The notes beneath the pieces are model-generated. The model did not search any database. It worked only from the letters and a program-made list of their open reading frames with translations, and was not told the DNA's origin. Both the position numbers and the translations under genes were made by a program. From NCBI GenBank assembly GCA_937995755.1, contig CALKJD010000014.1:1-64000 (forward strand): a stretch of 64,000 nucleotides of DNA. Reading direction: 5' to 3'. Within the stretch, counting starts at the first letter, position 1. Every line of letters begins with the position of its first letter. Positions 36,881-45,280 of the stretch are shown piece after piece. Source of the DNA: an uncultured Saprospiraceae bacterium. GTDB lineage: Bacteria; Bacteroidota; Bacteroidia; Chitinophagales; Saprospiraceae.

Positions 36881-37933
36881 TTATAACCATTTTTTTCTTT
36901 TAAACCACCATAACATTCCTAAAGTAATTACAACCATGGCTACCCATAGCATATAATATCCATTCCTATATTTAAGTTCAGGAATCACTTCGAAGTTCAT
37001 TCCATATAATCCTGTGAGAAAAGATATTGGGACAAATATGGCTGTGACAATAGTTAAAAATTGCATGATCTTATTCATCTTCAAGCTGATCTCAGAGAGA
37101 TAGAGATCTTGCAAACCTCCAAGGATATCTCTTAGGGTGTCTGTGCTTTCGGCCACTTGGATTGTATGATCATATACATCTCTTAAGTAGGCTTCAGTAC
37201 TCGGATCTATAAGGTTAGATTCGGATCGTATAAACTGGTTGAGAGCTTCTCTTAGAGGTACTACAGATTTTCTAACCTTTATAAGATTAACTTTAGTTTC
37301 TTGAATCTCTCCCTTGTTAATGGCATCTACATCATTACTAATCGTATCTTCTATTTCTTCTAAAGTTTCTTCGATTTTGTCAATGACACTAAAATATCTA
37401 TCCACGACTACATCAATCACGGCATAGGTAAGATAATCAGATCCTCGTTGTCTAATGCGACCGCTACTATTGGCTATTCGATCTCTTAATGGTTTGAAAA
37501 TATCATCCTCATGTTCTTGAAAAGAGAGTACAAACCCTTTGCCGAAGAAGAGTGATATAGTTTGCGTTTGAACTTCCTTTACCTTAGGGTCATAATCAAA
37601 AGCTTTGAGGGATATGAAGTGACCATTTTTATATTCAGTATATGAGGGTCGCTTATGTACATCTACTACATCTTCCATGGCTAATGAATGAACGCCAAAA
37701 CTTTCGGCGATCTTCTGCATAAGGTTGATATCATGTAGGCCTCGGATATCATACCACTGCACGATACTTTCGTTAGATTGGTGGATAGGAAGTCGATCAC
37801 TTCTTTCGTAGGTTTCTGATCGGTGATTACCTTCATTATATTCTACGTATGTGATTTTGACATCTATATCCGTCTTCTCTCCAGTATATACGAGTGTACC
37901 TGGAGGAAGCCCTATCTTTCTTTTTTTACTCAT
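36881..37933 (-). CDS. corA: CorA-family magnesium/cobalt transporter
   Basis: A 350-residue protein with a long cytoplasmic N-domain and two C-terminal transmembrane helices. The selectivity motif GMN sits at 311-313 (YGMNFEVIPE), preceded by the TIVTAIFVPISFLTGL pore helix and followed by a basic tail. CorA carries Mg2+ into the cell as a pentamer. It overlaps the PPK2 gene by 4 bases, so Mg2+ supply and polyphosphate/nucleotide metabolism are co-expressed, at the end of the polyamine operon. Confidence 0.95.
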   Translation of the reverse strand: MSKKRKIGLPPGTLVYTGEKTDIDVKITYVEYNEGNHRSETYERSDRLPIHQSNESIVQWYDIRGLHDINLMQKIAESFGVHSLAMEDVVDVHKRPSYTEYKNGHFISLKAFDYDPKVKEVQTQTISLFFGKGFVLSFQEHEDDIFKPLRDRIANSSGRIRQRGSDYLTYAVIDVVVDRYFSVIDKIEETLEEIEDTISNDVDAINKGEIQETKVNLIKVRKSVVPLREALNQFIRSESNLIDPSTEAYLRDVYDHTIQVAESTDTLRDILGGLQDLYLSEISLKMNKIMQFLTIVTAIFVPISFLTGLYGMNFEVIPELKYRNGYYMLWVAMVVITLGMLWWFKRKKWL

Positions 37934-38718
37934 CTACGTTGTTTTATTCGCTCGTCGTCATGTTGGCTACCTTTGGTAAATAGACTGATAGCTACATTGT
38001 TTGGAGCCTTTACAAGTTTTGATTTATCTGTGTAATCGAATAAAGATAGAATATATTTCATAGCTTCTATTCTCATATATTCTCTCTCAGCACCTTTTAC
38101 GATAACCCACGGTGATTTCTCAGAACTCGTTTTTTCGATCATAGCCTCTTTGTATTTTGTGAAATCAGCCCACTTTTCTTGCGCTGCAAGATCTACTGGA
38201 CTTACTTTCCATCTTTCTAGAGGAGATTCTAATCGTTTTTTGATTCTATTTTTTTGAGCTATAGAATCTATTGAAAACCAAAATTTTACAAGAACGATAC
38301 CATCGTCAATGATCATGTTTTCAAAGATTTCAACTTGATTGATAAATTGCTGATACTGAGTATCTGTGCAGAATCCCATAACAGGTTCTACTACAGCACG
38401 GTTATACCAACTGCGATCAAAGAATACCATCTCACCTGCATTAGGTAACTTCTTAATATATCGTTGGAAGTACCATTGGCCACGCTCTCTTTTAGTCGGC
38501 TTACCTAATGCGACAGCTTGATAGCGTTGCGGATTTAGAAACTGCGTAAATCTGGCAATAGCAGCTCCTTTACCGGCAGTATCTCTACCTTCAAAAATAA
38601 TAGCAAGTCTTAGTTTCTTGTCACTAATATACTTCTGTAATTTGACGAGCTCTGACTGTAATAGAAAGAGCTCGTCAATATACTGATCGTCAACTTTGTA
38701 ATAATCTTCAATATTCAT
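37930..38718 (-). CDS. ppk2: polyphosphate kinase 2 (PPK2)
   Basis: The start is set at 38718 (MNIEDYYKVD), which leaves 10 bases to the upstream gene; the frame extends 11 codons more and would overlap it. The 262-residue protein has Walker A GRDTAGKG (44-51), a lid region (KPTKRERGQWYFQRY) and Walker B FFDRSWYNR, with downstream LERWKVSPVDL typical of single-domain PPK2. The enzyme uses polyphosphate to phosphorylate nucleoside mono- or diphosphates, or the reverse; class cannot be fixed by eye. Polyphosphate and polyamines are both stress-linked polymers or counter-ions, which may explain the operon. Confidence 0.93.
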   Translation of the reverse strand: MNIEDYYKVDDQYIDELFLLQSELVKLQKYISDKKLRLAIIFEGRDTAGKGAAIARFTQFLNPQRYQAVALGKPTKRERGQWYFQRYIKKLPNAGEMVFFDRSWYNRAVVEPVMGFCTDTQYQQFINQVEIFENMIIDDGIVLVKFWFSIDSIAQKNRIKKRLESPLERWKVSPVDLAAQEKWADFTKYKEAMIEKTSSEKSPWVIVKGAEREYMRIEAMKYILSLFDYTDKSKLVKAPNNVAISLFTKGSQHDDERIKQRR

Positions 38719-38728
38719 AGATGTAATT

Positions 38729-39703
38729 CTACCAACCCAAAATCCATGCAAATACTAACGGCGCTACGATGGTCGCATCACTTTCGATTATAAATTTAGG
38801 CGTTTCAATTTCTAATTTTCCCCAAGTTATTTTTTCATTCGGAACGGCACCAGAGTAAGATCCGTAGCTTGTAGTACTATCACTGATCTGACAGAAATAG
38901 GACCAACAAGGAATATGATCCATCTCTAAGTCCTGGTGTAACATAGGCACAACACAGATAGGGAAGTCACCTGCTATTCCTCCTCCAATCTGGAAAAATC
39001 CAACTCCATTTTTACCACCATTGTCTTGGTACCATTGCGAAAGTTCCATCATGTATTCGATTCCGCTTTTCATAGTACGAGGGTTAAGTTTTCCTTCGAT
39101 ACAGTATGAAGCAAAAAAATTACCACAAGTGCTATCTTCCCAGCCTGGTACTACGATCGGAATATTCTTTTCGGCAGCCGCAAGTAACCAACTATTTTTA
39201 GGGTCGATTTGATATTTATCTTTCAATTCACCACTAAGTAAAATTTTATAGAAAAACTCATGTGGTAATAATCGCTCGCCATTTTGATCTGCATCTTTCC
39301 ACGCTTTAAATAAGTGATTTTCGATTCTACGCATTGCCTCTTCTTCCGGTATGCATGTATCCGTCACTCTATTGTAATGTTGGTCTAGTAACTCTTGTTC
39401 TTGTTCTGGAGATAGATCTCTATAATTAGGGATTCGCTTATAATGATCATGAGCTACTAGATTGAATACATCTTCTTCAAGATTTGCGCCTGTACAAGTA
39501 ATGATATGCACCTTGTCTTGGCGTATCATCTCAGCTAATGATAATCCTAATTCTGCAGTACTCATAGCTCCGGCTAAAGTGATCATCATCTTGTTGCCTT
39601 TGCTGAGTTGCTCTTCATAGGCTTTAGCCGCATCCACAAGTGAAGCCGCATTGAAGTGACGATAGTGGTGCTCTATAAATTTAGAAACAGGTCCTCTGTT
39701 CAT
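38729..39703 (-). CDS. deoxyhypusine synthase-like protein (probable homospermidine-type aminobutyl transferase)
   Basis: A 324-residue protein of the deoxyhypusine synthase fold, with the NAD-binding segments MITLAGAMSTAELGLSLAEM and IITCTGANLEEDVFNLVAHD. The active lysine equivalent lies in ITWGKLE (Lys296) after SYSGAVPNE. Bacteria lack eIF5A, the eukaryotic substrate, and characterised bacterial members transfer an aminobutyl group to putrescine, giving homospermidine, or to related polyamines. Its place downstream of arginine decarboxylase and agmatinase, which make putrescine, supports that role here. The exact product is inferred. Confidence 0.9.
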   Translation of the reverse strand: MNRGPVSKFIEHHYRHFNAASLVDAAKAYEEQLSKGNKMMITLAGAMSTAELGLSLAEMIRQDKVHIITCTGANLEEDVFNLVAHDHYKRIPNYRDLSPEQEQELLDQHYNRVTDTCIPEEEAMRRIENHLFKAWKDADQNGERLLPHEFFYKILLSGELKDKYQIDPKNSWLLAAAEKNIPIVVPGWEDSTCGNFFASYCIEGKLNPRTMKSGIEYMMELSQWYQDNGGKNGVGFFQIGGGIAGDFPICVVPMLHQDLEMDHIPCWSYFCQISDSTTSYGSYSGAVPNEKITWGKLEIETPKFIIESDATIVAPLVFAWILGW

Positions 39704-39716
39704 GGTAATTAGTTTT

Positions 39717-41252
39717 TTAAGATTGATTAGTTTTTGTTAACTGAAAAATGTCTTTTCTTCGATCATGAAGATTTCTTACGCTACCAAATCGGTTCAGCTC
39801 TCGGAGTAGGTCAATATCTACATCTGCGATTAATGTCATTTCAGTATTAGGTGTAGCTTCTGCTTTGATGCCATTTGATGGAAATGCAAAATCACAAGGT
39901 GTAAATACCATAGATTGAGCAAACTGAATATCCATGTTATGTACATTAGGAAGATTACCAACGCTACCAGCGATAGCCACGTAACATTCATTTTCTATGG
40001 CTCTAGCTTGCGCACAATGTCTTACTCTTGAGTATCCATTTTGTGTATCCGTTAAGAATGGTATAAATAAGATATCCATGCCCTCATCTGCCAAGAGTCT
40101 GCTTAGTTCAGGAAACTCAGAATCGTAACATATTAAGATTCCAATTTTGCCACAGTCAGTATCAAATACTTTGAGTTCGGTTCCACCTTGCATACCCCAT
40201 ACTTTTGCTTCGTCAGGTGTTACATGCAGTTTCTCATAGCGTTCTATTGTGCCATCTCTTTTACATAGGTAACCTACATTGTATAGTATGCCATCTCTCA
40301 TCTCTGGCATGCTTCCAGAGATTATATTGATATTGTATGAGATAGATAGTTCTGAAAATTTCTGAACGATTCTATCAGTATATTTGGCTAACTCTCTGAT
40401 GGCTTCCGACCCAGACATATGGTTGTTTTCTGCCATTAAAGGAGCATTGAAAAACTCAGGGAATAGGGCAAAGTCAGATCTATATCCAGCTACTGCGTCT
40501 ACAAAGTATTCTGCTTGTTGTAATAGATCTTCCAACTTCTTATATGGCCGCATTTGCCATTGGATCAATCCGATCCTAACAACGCTTTTTTTAGTAGCGG
40601 CTTTTTTGGTAGCACGTTGATAGTAGATGTTATCCCACTCGAGAAGTACCGCCACTTCATTAGAGTCTGTATCGCCATCGAGATAGCCTTTCATTACTTT
40701 GACAGGGTGGAAGTCATTAGATATTTGAAAGTTAAGCACAGGATCATTAATCTCTTTGCGTTTTACTTTTTCGATATATTCTTTTGGGGATAACTCATTA
40801 ATATACTTATGGTAGTTGGGTATCCTTCCACCAAATGCGATTCCTCTTAAATTGAGTTGTTCGCATAGTTCTTTACGGTAATCATATAATCGACGTCCTA
40901 ATCTCAAGCCACGAAACTCAGGCTTAATGAATACATCAATACCATAAAGCACATCTCCATTATCATTGTGCGAATTAAAGGAGTAGTTTTGAGTTATTTC
41001 TTTATACGTATGACTTTCCGAAAATTCATCATAATCTACAATTATAGAGAGTGCACAACCCGCCAGTTCGCCATTGATTTTGATGACTACTTGTCCTTTT
41101 CCAAATTTGCTAATTAGTGATTGGATTTGTGACTCTTTCCAGTAAGACTCTGGCATGTTTTGATAAGCAAGAATCATAGCATCTTTTAACTCTGCATAGT
41201 CATCTATGCTAAGATACTTGAGCTCTATATTATCAATCTCTTCTATTTTCAT
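39717..41252 (-). CDS. GNAT acetyltransferase fused to a nitrilase-superfamily amidohydrolase
   Basis: This 511-residue fusion has an N-terminal GNAT domain (about 1-215, acetyl-CoA loop RGLRLGRR at 114-121). A nitrilase-superfamily domain (about 225-505) carries the full catalytic triad Glu266 (LFPEFF), Lys341 (YEKLHV) and Cys375 (ILICYDSEFPE). The second domain resembles N-carbamoylputrescine amidases and other carbon-nitrogen hydrolases. In this polyamine operon it may acetylate and/or deamidate a polyamine intermediate. No agmatine deiminase, which would supply N-carbamoylputrescine, is present in the window, so that specific reaction is not supported. It follows agmatinase by 22 bases. 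Confidence 0.92.
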   Translation of the reverse strand: MKIEEIDNIELKYLSIDDYAELKDAMILAYQNMPESYWKESQIQSLISKFGKGQVVIKINGELAGCALSIIVDYDEFSESHTYKEITQNYSFNSHNDNGDVLYGIDVFIKPEFRGLRLGRRLYDYRKELCEQLNLRGIAFGGRIPNYHKYINELSPKEYIEKVKRKEINDPVLNFQISNDFHPVKVMKGYLDGDTDSNEVAVLLEWDNIYYQRATKKAATKKSVVRIGLIQWQMRPYKKLEDLLQQAEYFVDAVAGYRSDFALFPEFFNAPLMAENNHMSGSEAIRELAKYTDRIVQKFSELSISYNINIISGSMPEMRDGILYNVGYLCKRDGTIERYEKLHVTPDEAKVWGMQGGTELKVFDTDCGKIGILICYDSEFPELSRLLADEGMDILFIPFLTDTQNGYSRVRHCAQARAIENECYVAIAGSVGNLPNVHNMDIQFAQSMVFTPCDFAFPSNGIKAEATPNTEMTLIADVDIDLLRELNRFGSVRNLHDRRKDIFQLTKTNQS

Positions 41253-41274
41253 TTGTTGTGTTTATGAAAGTAAC

Positions 41275-42117
41275 TTATGCAAATTTGTAAGAAAGCATTT
41301 TGTAATACAGTTTTGCAGCTAAAAACTGAGATGCCTTATGGCCGTCAATAGGAGCGAGTTCTACAATATCAAACCCTACCACATTTTTTTTCTCAAATAT
41401 TTCTTTGAGGTAATTTATTACAGTATACCAATCTAGGCCGCCTGGTTCTGGTGTTCCTGTTGCAGGCATAATAGAAGGGTCAAAAGCATCAAGATCTAAA
41501 GTGATATATACATTCTCAGTCATCTTGCAGAGAGAGTCTTTTTTCCAATTTGATCCTTTCTTTATATCGTCAGTAAAGTAGACCTTGTCATAGTCCATAT
41601 GCTCTTTTTCGGTAATGTCCATACTTCTTATTCCTACTTGTATAAGGTTGCAGTTTTTACTCGCATCATATACAGCACAGGCGTGGTTATAATCTGTACC
41701 ATCGTAGTTAGGTCTAAGATCTGCATGAGCATCGATCTGTACTATTGTGAGATCTTCAAAATGTTCATAATGTGCTTTGATCAATCCAATACTGATACTA
41801 TGCTCTCCTCCAAAGAAGGTCAAGAATTTATGATCCTTTAGTAGCTTCTTTGTATACTCATATGTATGCTCATACATCTCCTCTGGAGAGTCAAATTTTG
41901 GCGCAGTAGGAAGTAAGTGAATTCCTTTGAGATATACTTCTGTATCCGTTTCTATATCGTAGAGCTCCATGTTTTCGGCAGCATCCATGAAAGCATCAAA
42001 ACCTTTATCAGCACCTTTGCCCCAAGTGCTAGTGCCATCATACGGAATAGATTGAAGATAAATAGCAGCGTCTTCTTTGCTTGCATATTTATCTTCGATT
42101 CCAGCGAACGTTTTCAT
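41275..42117 (-). CDS. speB: agmatinase (ureohydrolase family)
   Basis: A 280-residue arginase-family enzyme with the binuclear manganese motifs GGEHS (103-107), DAHADLR (129-135) and LDLDAFDPSIMPATGTPEPGG (split around 207-227). Agmatinase hydrolyses agmatine to putrescine and urea. The preceding gene is an arginine decarboxylase that would make agmatine, which favours agmatinase over arginase or formimidoylglutamase. The genes are 23 bases apart and form the core of the polyamine operon. Confidence 0.92.
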   Translation of the reverse strand: MKTFAGIEDKYASKEDAAIYLQSIPYDGTSTWGKGADKGFDAFMDAAENMELYDIETDTEVYLKGIHLLPTAPKFDSPEEMYEHTYEYTKKLLKDHKFLTFFGGEHSISIGLIKAHYEHFEDLTIVQIDAHADLRPNYDGTDYNHACAVYDASKNCNLIQVGIRSMDITEKEHMDYDKVYFTDDIKKGSNWKKDSLCKMTENVYITLDLDAFDPSIMPATGTPEPGGLDWYTVINYLKEIFEKKNVVGFDIVELAPIDGHKASQFLAAKLYYKMLSYKFA

Positions 42118-42140
42118 TGTATTGTATTCTTGATGTTGAA

Positions 42141-43547
42141 TTAATATCCTAGTATATCAAGCATCTCATCTACGGTCTGCTCATTGCGATATACATAATC
42201 TACAAAATTTCCAGTTTCATCTCTATCGACGATAATCATCTTAGGGGAGGGTATAAGACAATGCTTGATCCCTCCATATCCACTGATAGAATCTTGATAT
42301 GCTCCTGTATGAAAAAAGCCTACATATAAAGGTTCTTTGTCTTCAGGTGAAAACTTAGGAAGTACAAGTGCTTGATTCATGTCTTCAGAGTTATAGTAGT
42401 CTGAATGATCACAGCTAATACCTCCAATATTTACTTTGGTATATTCATTATTCCACTTGTTAATAGGTAGCATGATAAATTTTTCATTGATAGACCATGC
42501 ATCTGGAATTGTATTCATCAGACTATTATCTACCATGTACCACATCTCTGCGTCGTTTTGTGCTTTTTGCTCCAATACAGAAAATATAGTGGCACCACTT
42601 TCTCCAACAGTATACTTGCCAAACTCTGTAAAGATGTCTGGTTCCTCTATATCCGCTTCACGGCATGCAGAAGCAATATTGCCAACAAGTTCATTGATGA
42701 TATACTCATAATCATACTCAAATCCTAAATTGTTTCTCACTGGGAATCCTCCTCCTAAATCAATGGCTTTCATTTCAGGACAGATCTGTTTGAGCTCAAC
42801 GAATAGTTTCATTGCCTTTTGGAATTCTCCCCAGTAGTACATATTATCTTTAATACCAGAATCGATAAAGAAATGCATCATTTTAAGACTTATCGTTTCA
42901 TCACCTTTGATTTCAGTATTGTAAAAATCAATAATCTCGTTGGCTCTGATACCTAGTCTTGAAGTATAGTATGCCGTCTGGGGCTCTTCGTCGATGGCCA
43001 TACGGACACCAATTTTGAGTGGTTTTTCTAATCCTTTGGCATATCGCTTTACACGTTGTAATTCAGACTTGGAGTCCAATATCAATATTGAATTATAGAA
43101 TCCATCTTTATTAAGTCTGGCTATTTTTTGTAGATAATCTTCAGTCTTATATCCATTGTGGATGATGATGATTTTTTTGTTGATTTCACCTTCATCATAT
43201 AGCTTGTATATCAGATCGATATCAAATGAAGAAGACGTCTCCAACTGAATACCTTCTCTTACTGCAGACTTAACCACATGTGAGAAATGGCAGCATTTAG
43301 TACAATAGGCATAATAATACTTGCCCTTGTATTTGTGTTTTTTGATGGCTCTGCGAAACAGATTTCGCGCTTTTTTGATCTGTTCACCTATTCTTGGTAG
43401 GTACATCAATTTGAATGGTGTACCGTACTTCTCTACTAGATATTTGAGAGACACTCCGTGGAATGTTAAATATCCGTCTTTGAGGTCAAACCCTTCCTGA
43501 GGAAAGTAATAACTCTGATCAATAAGATCGAAATATGTATTTTTCAT
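42141..43547 (-). CDS. speA: arginine decarboxylase, short PLP-dependent form
   Basis: A 468-residue alanine-racemase-fold decarboxylase. The N-terminal barrel holds YYYAYCTKCCHFSHVV, with the probable PLP lysine in the TKC turn, and GGGFPVRNN near residue 258. The C-terminal beta domain contains DNSLMNTIPDAW and the cysteine-bearing substrate loop. It is shorter than the 630-660-residue SpeA of Proteobacteria but matches the Bacteroidota arginine decarboxylases. It converts arginine to agmatine, feeding agmatinase directly downstream. A 61-residue gene precedes it by 7 bases and is probably co-transcribed. Confidence 0.9.
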   Translation of the reverse strand: MKNTYFDLIDQSYYFPQEGFDLKDGYLTFHGVSLKYLVEKYGTPFKLMYLPRIGEQIKKARNLFRRAIKKHKYKGKYYYAYCTKCCHFSHVVKSAVREGIQLETSSSFDIDLIYKLYDEGEINKKIIIIHNGYKTEDYLQKIARLNKDGFYNSILILDSKSELQRVKRYAKGLEKPLKIGVRMAIDEEPQTAYYTSRLGIRANEIIDFYNTEIKGDETISLKMMHFFIDSGIKDNMYYWGEFQKAMKLFVELKQICPEMKAIDLGGGFPVRNNLGFEYDYEYIINELVGNIASACREADIEEPDIFTEFGKYTVGESGATIFSVLEQKAQNDAEMWYMVDNSLMNTIPDAWSINEKFIMLPINKWNNEYTKVNIGGISCDHSDYYNSEDMNQALVLPKFSPEDKEPLYVGFFHTGAYQDSISGYGGIKHCLIPSPKMIIVDRDETGNFVDYVYRNEQTVDEMLDILGY

Positions 43548-43554
43548 TATCCAA

Positions 43555-43740
43555 TTATCCCTTTTTCTTTTTCGCTTTTATTTTGATTGGCATTTCGTCA
43601 TTTTCGACTTCATCTAACCAGTGACCTTTGTGTCTGTATTTCACTTTGTCGTTAGGTAATCTTCCATGATGGATCGTATCACCGATTTGGTCTTTCATTT
43701 TTGGTTTTAGATCTTTCTTATGCAGTTTGCGTGGAGGCAT
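43555..43740 (-). CDS. small basic conserved protein, first gene of the polyamine operon
   Basis: The ATG at 43740 (MPPRKLHKKDL) gives 61 residues; an in-frame TTG at 43749 could add three. It is lysine-rich, without signal peptide or membrane segment, and ends in a KKKKG tail. I do not recognise the family. It lies 7 bases before arginine decarboxylase and directly behind a stress-type promoter, so it probably heads a seven-gene operon. A nucleic-acid or ribosome contact would suit its charge, but that is a guess. Confidence 0.7.
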   Translation of the reverse strand: MPPRKLHKKDLKPKMKDQIGDTIHHGRLPNDKVKYRHKGHWLDEVENDEMPIKIKAKKKKG

Positions 43741-43782
43741 AATATTCAATTTTCATTCTGTTATTAATAGAGATTTATATAG

Positions 43783-43808
43783 AGAGTCATTACTAGTCTA
43801 TAGGTCAC
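43783..43808 (-). promoter_or_regulatory. stress-type promoter GTGACC-N14-GACTCT (polyamine operon)
   Basis: Minus strand: GTGACC (43808-43803), 14 bases, GACTCT (43788-43783), then CTATATAA. It ends 43 bases before the ATG at 43740. One of nine copies in the window with identical spacing. Confidence 0.7.
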
Positions 43809-43837
43809 ATAAAAATAAAGTGTATTTCTACTGAAAT

Positions 43838-44281
43838 TTATAATTCAATATCATCAGAACTATTGCTGTCGAGATCTTCCACATCGTCATCCATATCATC
43901 GATAGATATGTCGCTGTCTTCCGTGTCAAATTCGTCGTCGCCATAGTCATTGTCATCATTGCTGTTGTAGATGTCTAAGAAGTCCTCATCATCATGCTTA
44001 TCCGCTAGTCTAGCTTGGACTCCTGGTTTTAACCTTCCATTATCATCGTAATCATCATCATTAGCGATTACATAGATAGCCTCATCTTGAGTCATGCGTA
44101 TGAGATAGTATTTTTCTTCAGTTTCGATAGGTAGGCCCTTTCGTTTCTTGCCATCTATACCTGTAAATTCTACAAGGTGCTTACGGAAACCTCTTGGGTA
44201 GACAAGCTTGATTTGCTCTAGTTCATCTTCTGTTAGCTTGTCGAAATTCTTGATAACTTTTGGTTTGTTTGTAATTGCCAT
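43838..44281 (-). CDS. uncharacterised protein with acidic low-complexity tail
   Basis: A 147-residue soluble protein. The first half (TEDELEQIKLVYPRGFRKHL, then YYLIRMTQDEAIYVIAND) looks folded. Residues about 105-147 are dominated by Asp, Glu and Ser (DDMDDDVEDLDSNSSDD) and are likely disordered. I do not recognise the family. It ends the operon that starts at 47701 and contains two ATP-grasp type ligases and an aspartoacylase-like hydrolase, 18 bases after the latter. It could be a modification target or scaffold, which is speculation. Confidence 0.75.
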   Translation of the reverse strand: MAITNKPKVIKNFDKLTEDELEQIKLVYPRGFRKHLVEFTGIDGKKRKGLPIETEEKYYLIRMTQDEAIYVIANDDDYDDNGRLKPGVQARLADKHDDEDFLDIYNSNDDNDYGDDEFDTEDSDISIDDMDDDVEDLDSNSSDDIEL

Positions 44282-44299
44282 GTCGTATAGTTTAGTATA

Positions 44300-45280
44300 T
44301 TATTTTAATATTCCAAGATGAAGGATTCTTCCTCCAGTTTGGTTAACAGGACTCACACTCTTTCCGATAACTATACCATCTTGAGGTGCGTAGTACTCTT
44401 TTATTTTATTACCAAATATATCTCTTATTGTGGCAATTATTTCACCTTTTTTAACCATTTGTCTAAGCTCCACTGGAATTGATAATAATCCTCCAGTATC
44501 AGTATATATCCATAGACTTTTATCACAATGCACAGTTTGCTTTTCAGTAGTTATAATATCGTCTTTCACCATCTCTAGATCGCAAAGGACATTATGTACA
44601 CCATCTATTCCACTGCGTATCAGCTTCTTCTGGAATGTGCTAGGGTTACCTACTTCAAGTGTGATCGCTGGAATCCCCATATCATCAGCTGCTCCACGTA
44701 ACGTACCATCTGAAGGTGGGTTATGTACTATGATATCAGCATTCTGTAGCAATGCCATTTTCTTTACTTTCGGCTGGCTCATATCCGCTCTGATGTAATA
44801 GCTATTTATTCTTCCTGTACTGGCTGTGTGTAAGTCCAATAGATAGTCTATATGCTTGATAAATCGCTGCACGAACCTATATGCATAAACTTGACTGATA
44901 TTCCCATCTTCTTTGCCAGGCATGATATGGTTGATATCTACACCATCGTTAAATCGTCTCTTTTTACGCATAAACGCAGGTACGTTGACCACAGGGACGC
45001 CTACGATGGTTCCTGATAGTTCTTCTACAGATACTTCGTCGAATAATCGCTGGATCACAGATATTCCGTTGAGTTCATTTCCGTGTACAGCAGCAGTTAC
45101 ACCTAGTACTGGTCCGTCTTGCTTCCCTCTCATTACTAAGAGTGGTATACATATAGGATTAGAAAATCCATCAGATATAATCTTCAACCAATAGTGCCTT
45201 TGAGTACCTCTAGGTGTATCTTCTATATTGAAATCAAGTATCATCGGTACGTCACTATTCATATTCATCTGCATATTCAA
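44300..45280 (-). CDS. succinylglutamate desuccinylase/aspartoacylase-family zinc hydrolase
   Basis: A 326-residue M14-like zinc hydrolase. The first zinc-binding pair is VHGNELNG (His66, Glu69), the second histidine lies in LLDLHTAS near 145, and the general-base glutamate is probably in TLEVGNP near 210. A C-terminal barrel-sandwich segment follows. The family deacylates N-acyl amino acids, and many paralogues occur beside ATP-grasp ligases with unknown substrates. Internal methionines at residues 5 and 7 are alternative starts that would shorten the 26-base overlap with the ATP-grasp gene. It probably removes or trims a group that the neighbouring ligases add. Confidence 0.87.
   Translation of the reverse strand: MNMQMNMNSDVPMILDFNIEDTPRGTQRHYWLKIISDGFSNPICIPLLVMRGKQDGPVLGVTAAVHGNELNGISVIQRLFDEVSVEELSGTIVGVPVVNVPAFMRKKRRFNDGVDINHIMPGKEDGNISQVYAYRFVQRFIKHIDYLLDLHTASTGRINSYYIRADMSQPKVKKMALLQNADIIVHNPPSDGTLRGAADDMGIPAITLEVGNPSTFQKKLIRSGIDGVHNVLCDLEMVKDDIITTEKQTVHCDKSLWIYTDTGGLLSIPVELRQMVKKGEIIATIRDIFGNKIKEYYAPQDGIVIGKSVSPVNQTGGRILHLGILK

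Noticed and set aside
41275-42117. Annotation as arginase or formimidoylglutamase
   Set aside because: An adjacent arginine decarboxylase supplies agmatine, which makes agmatinase the better call; the metal motifs alone do not distinguish them.
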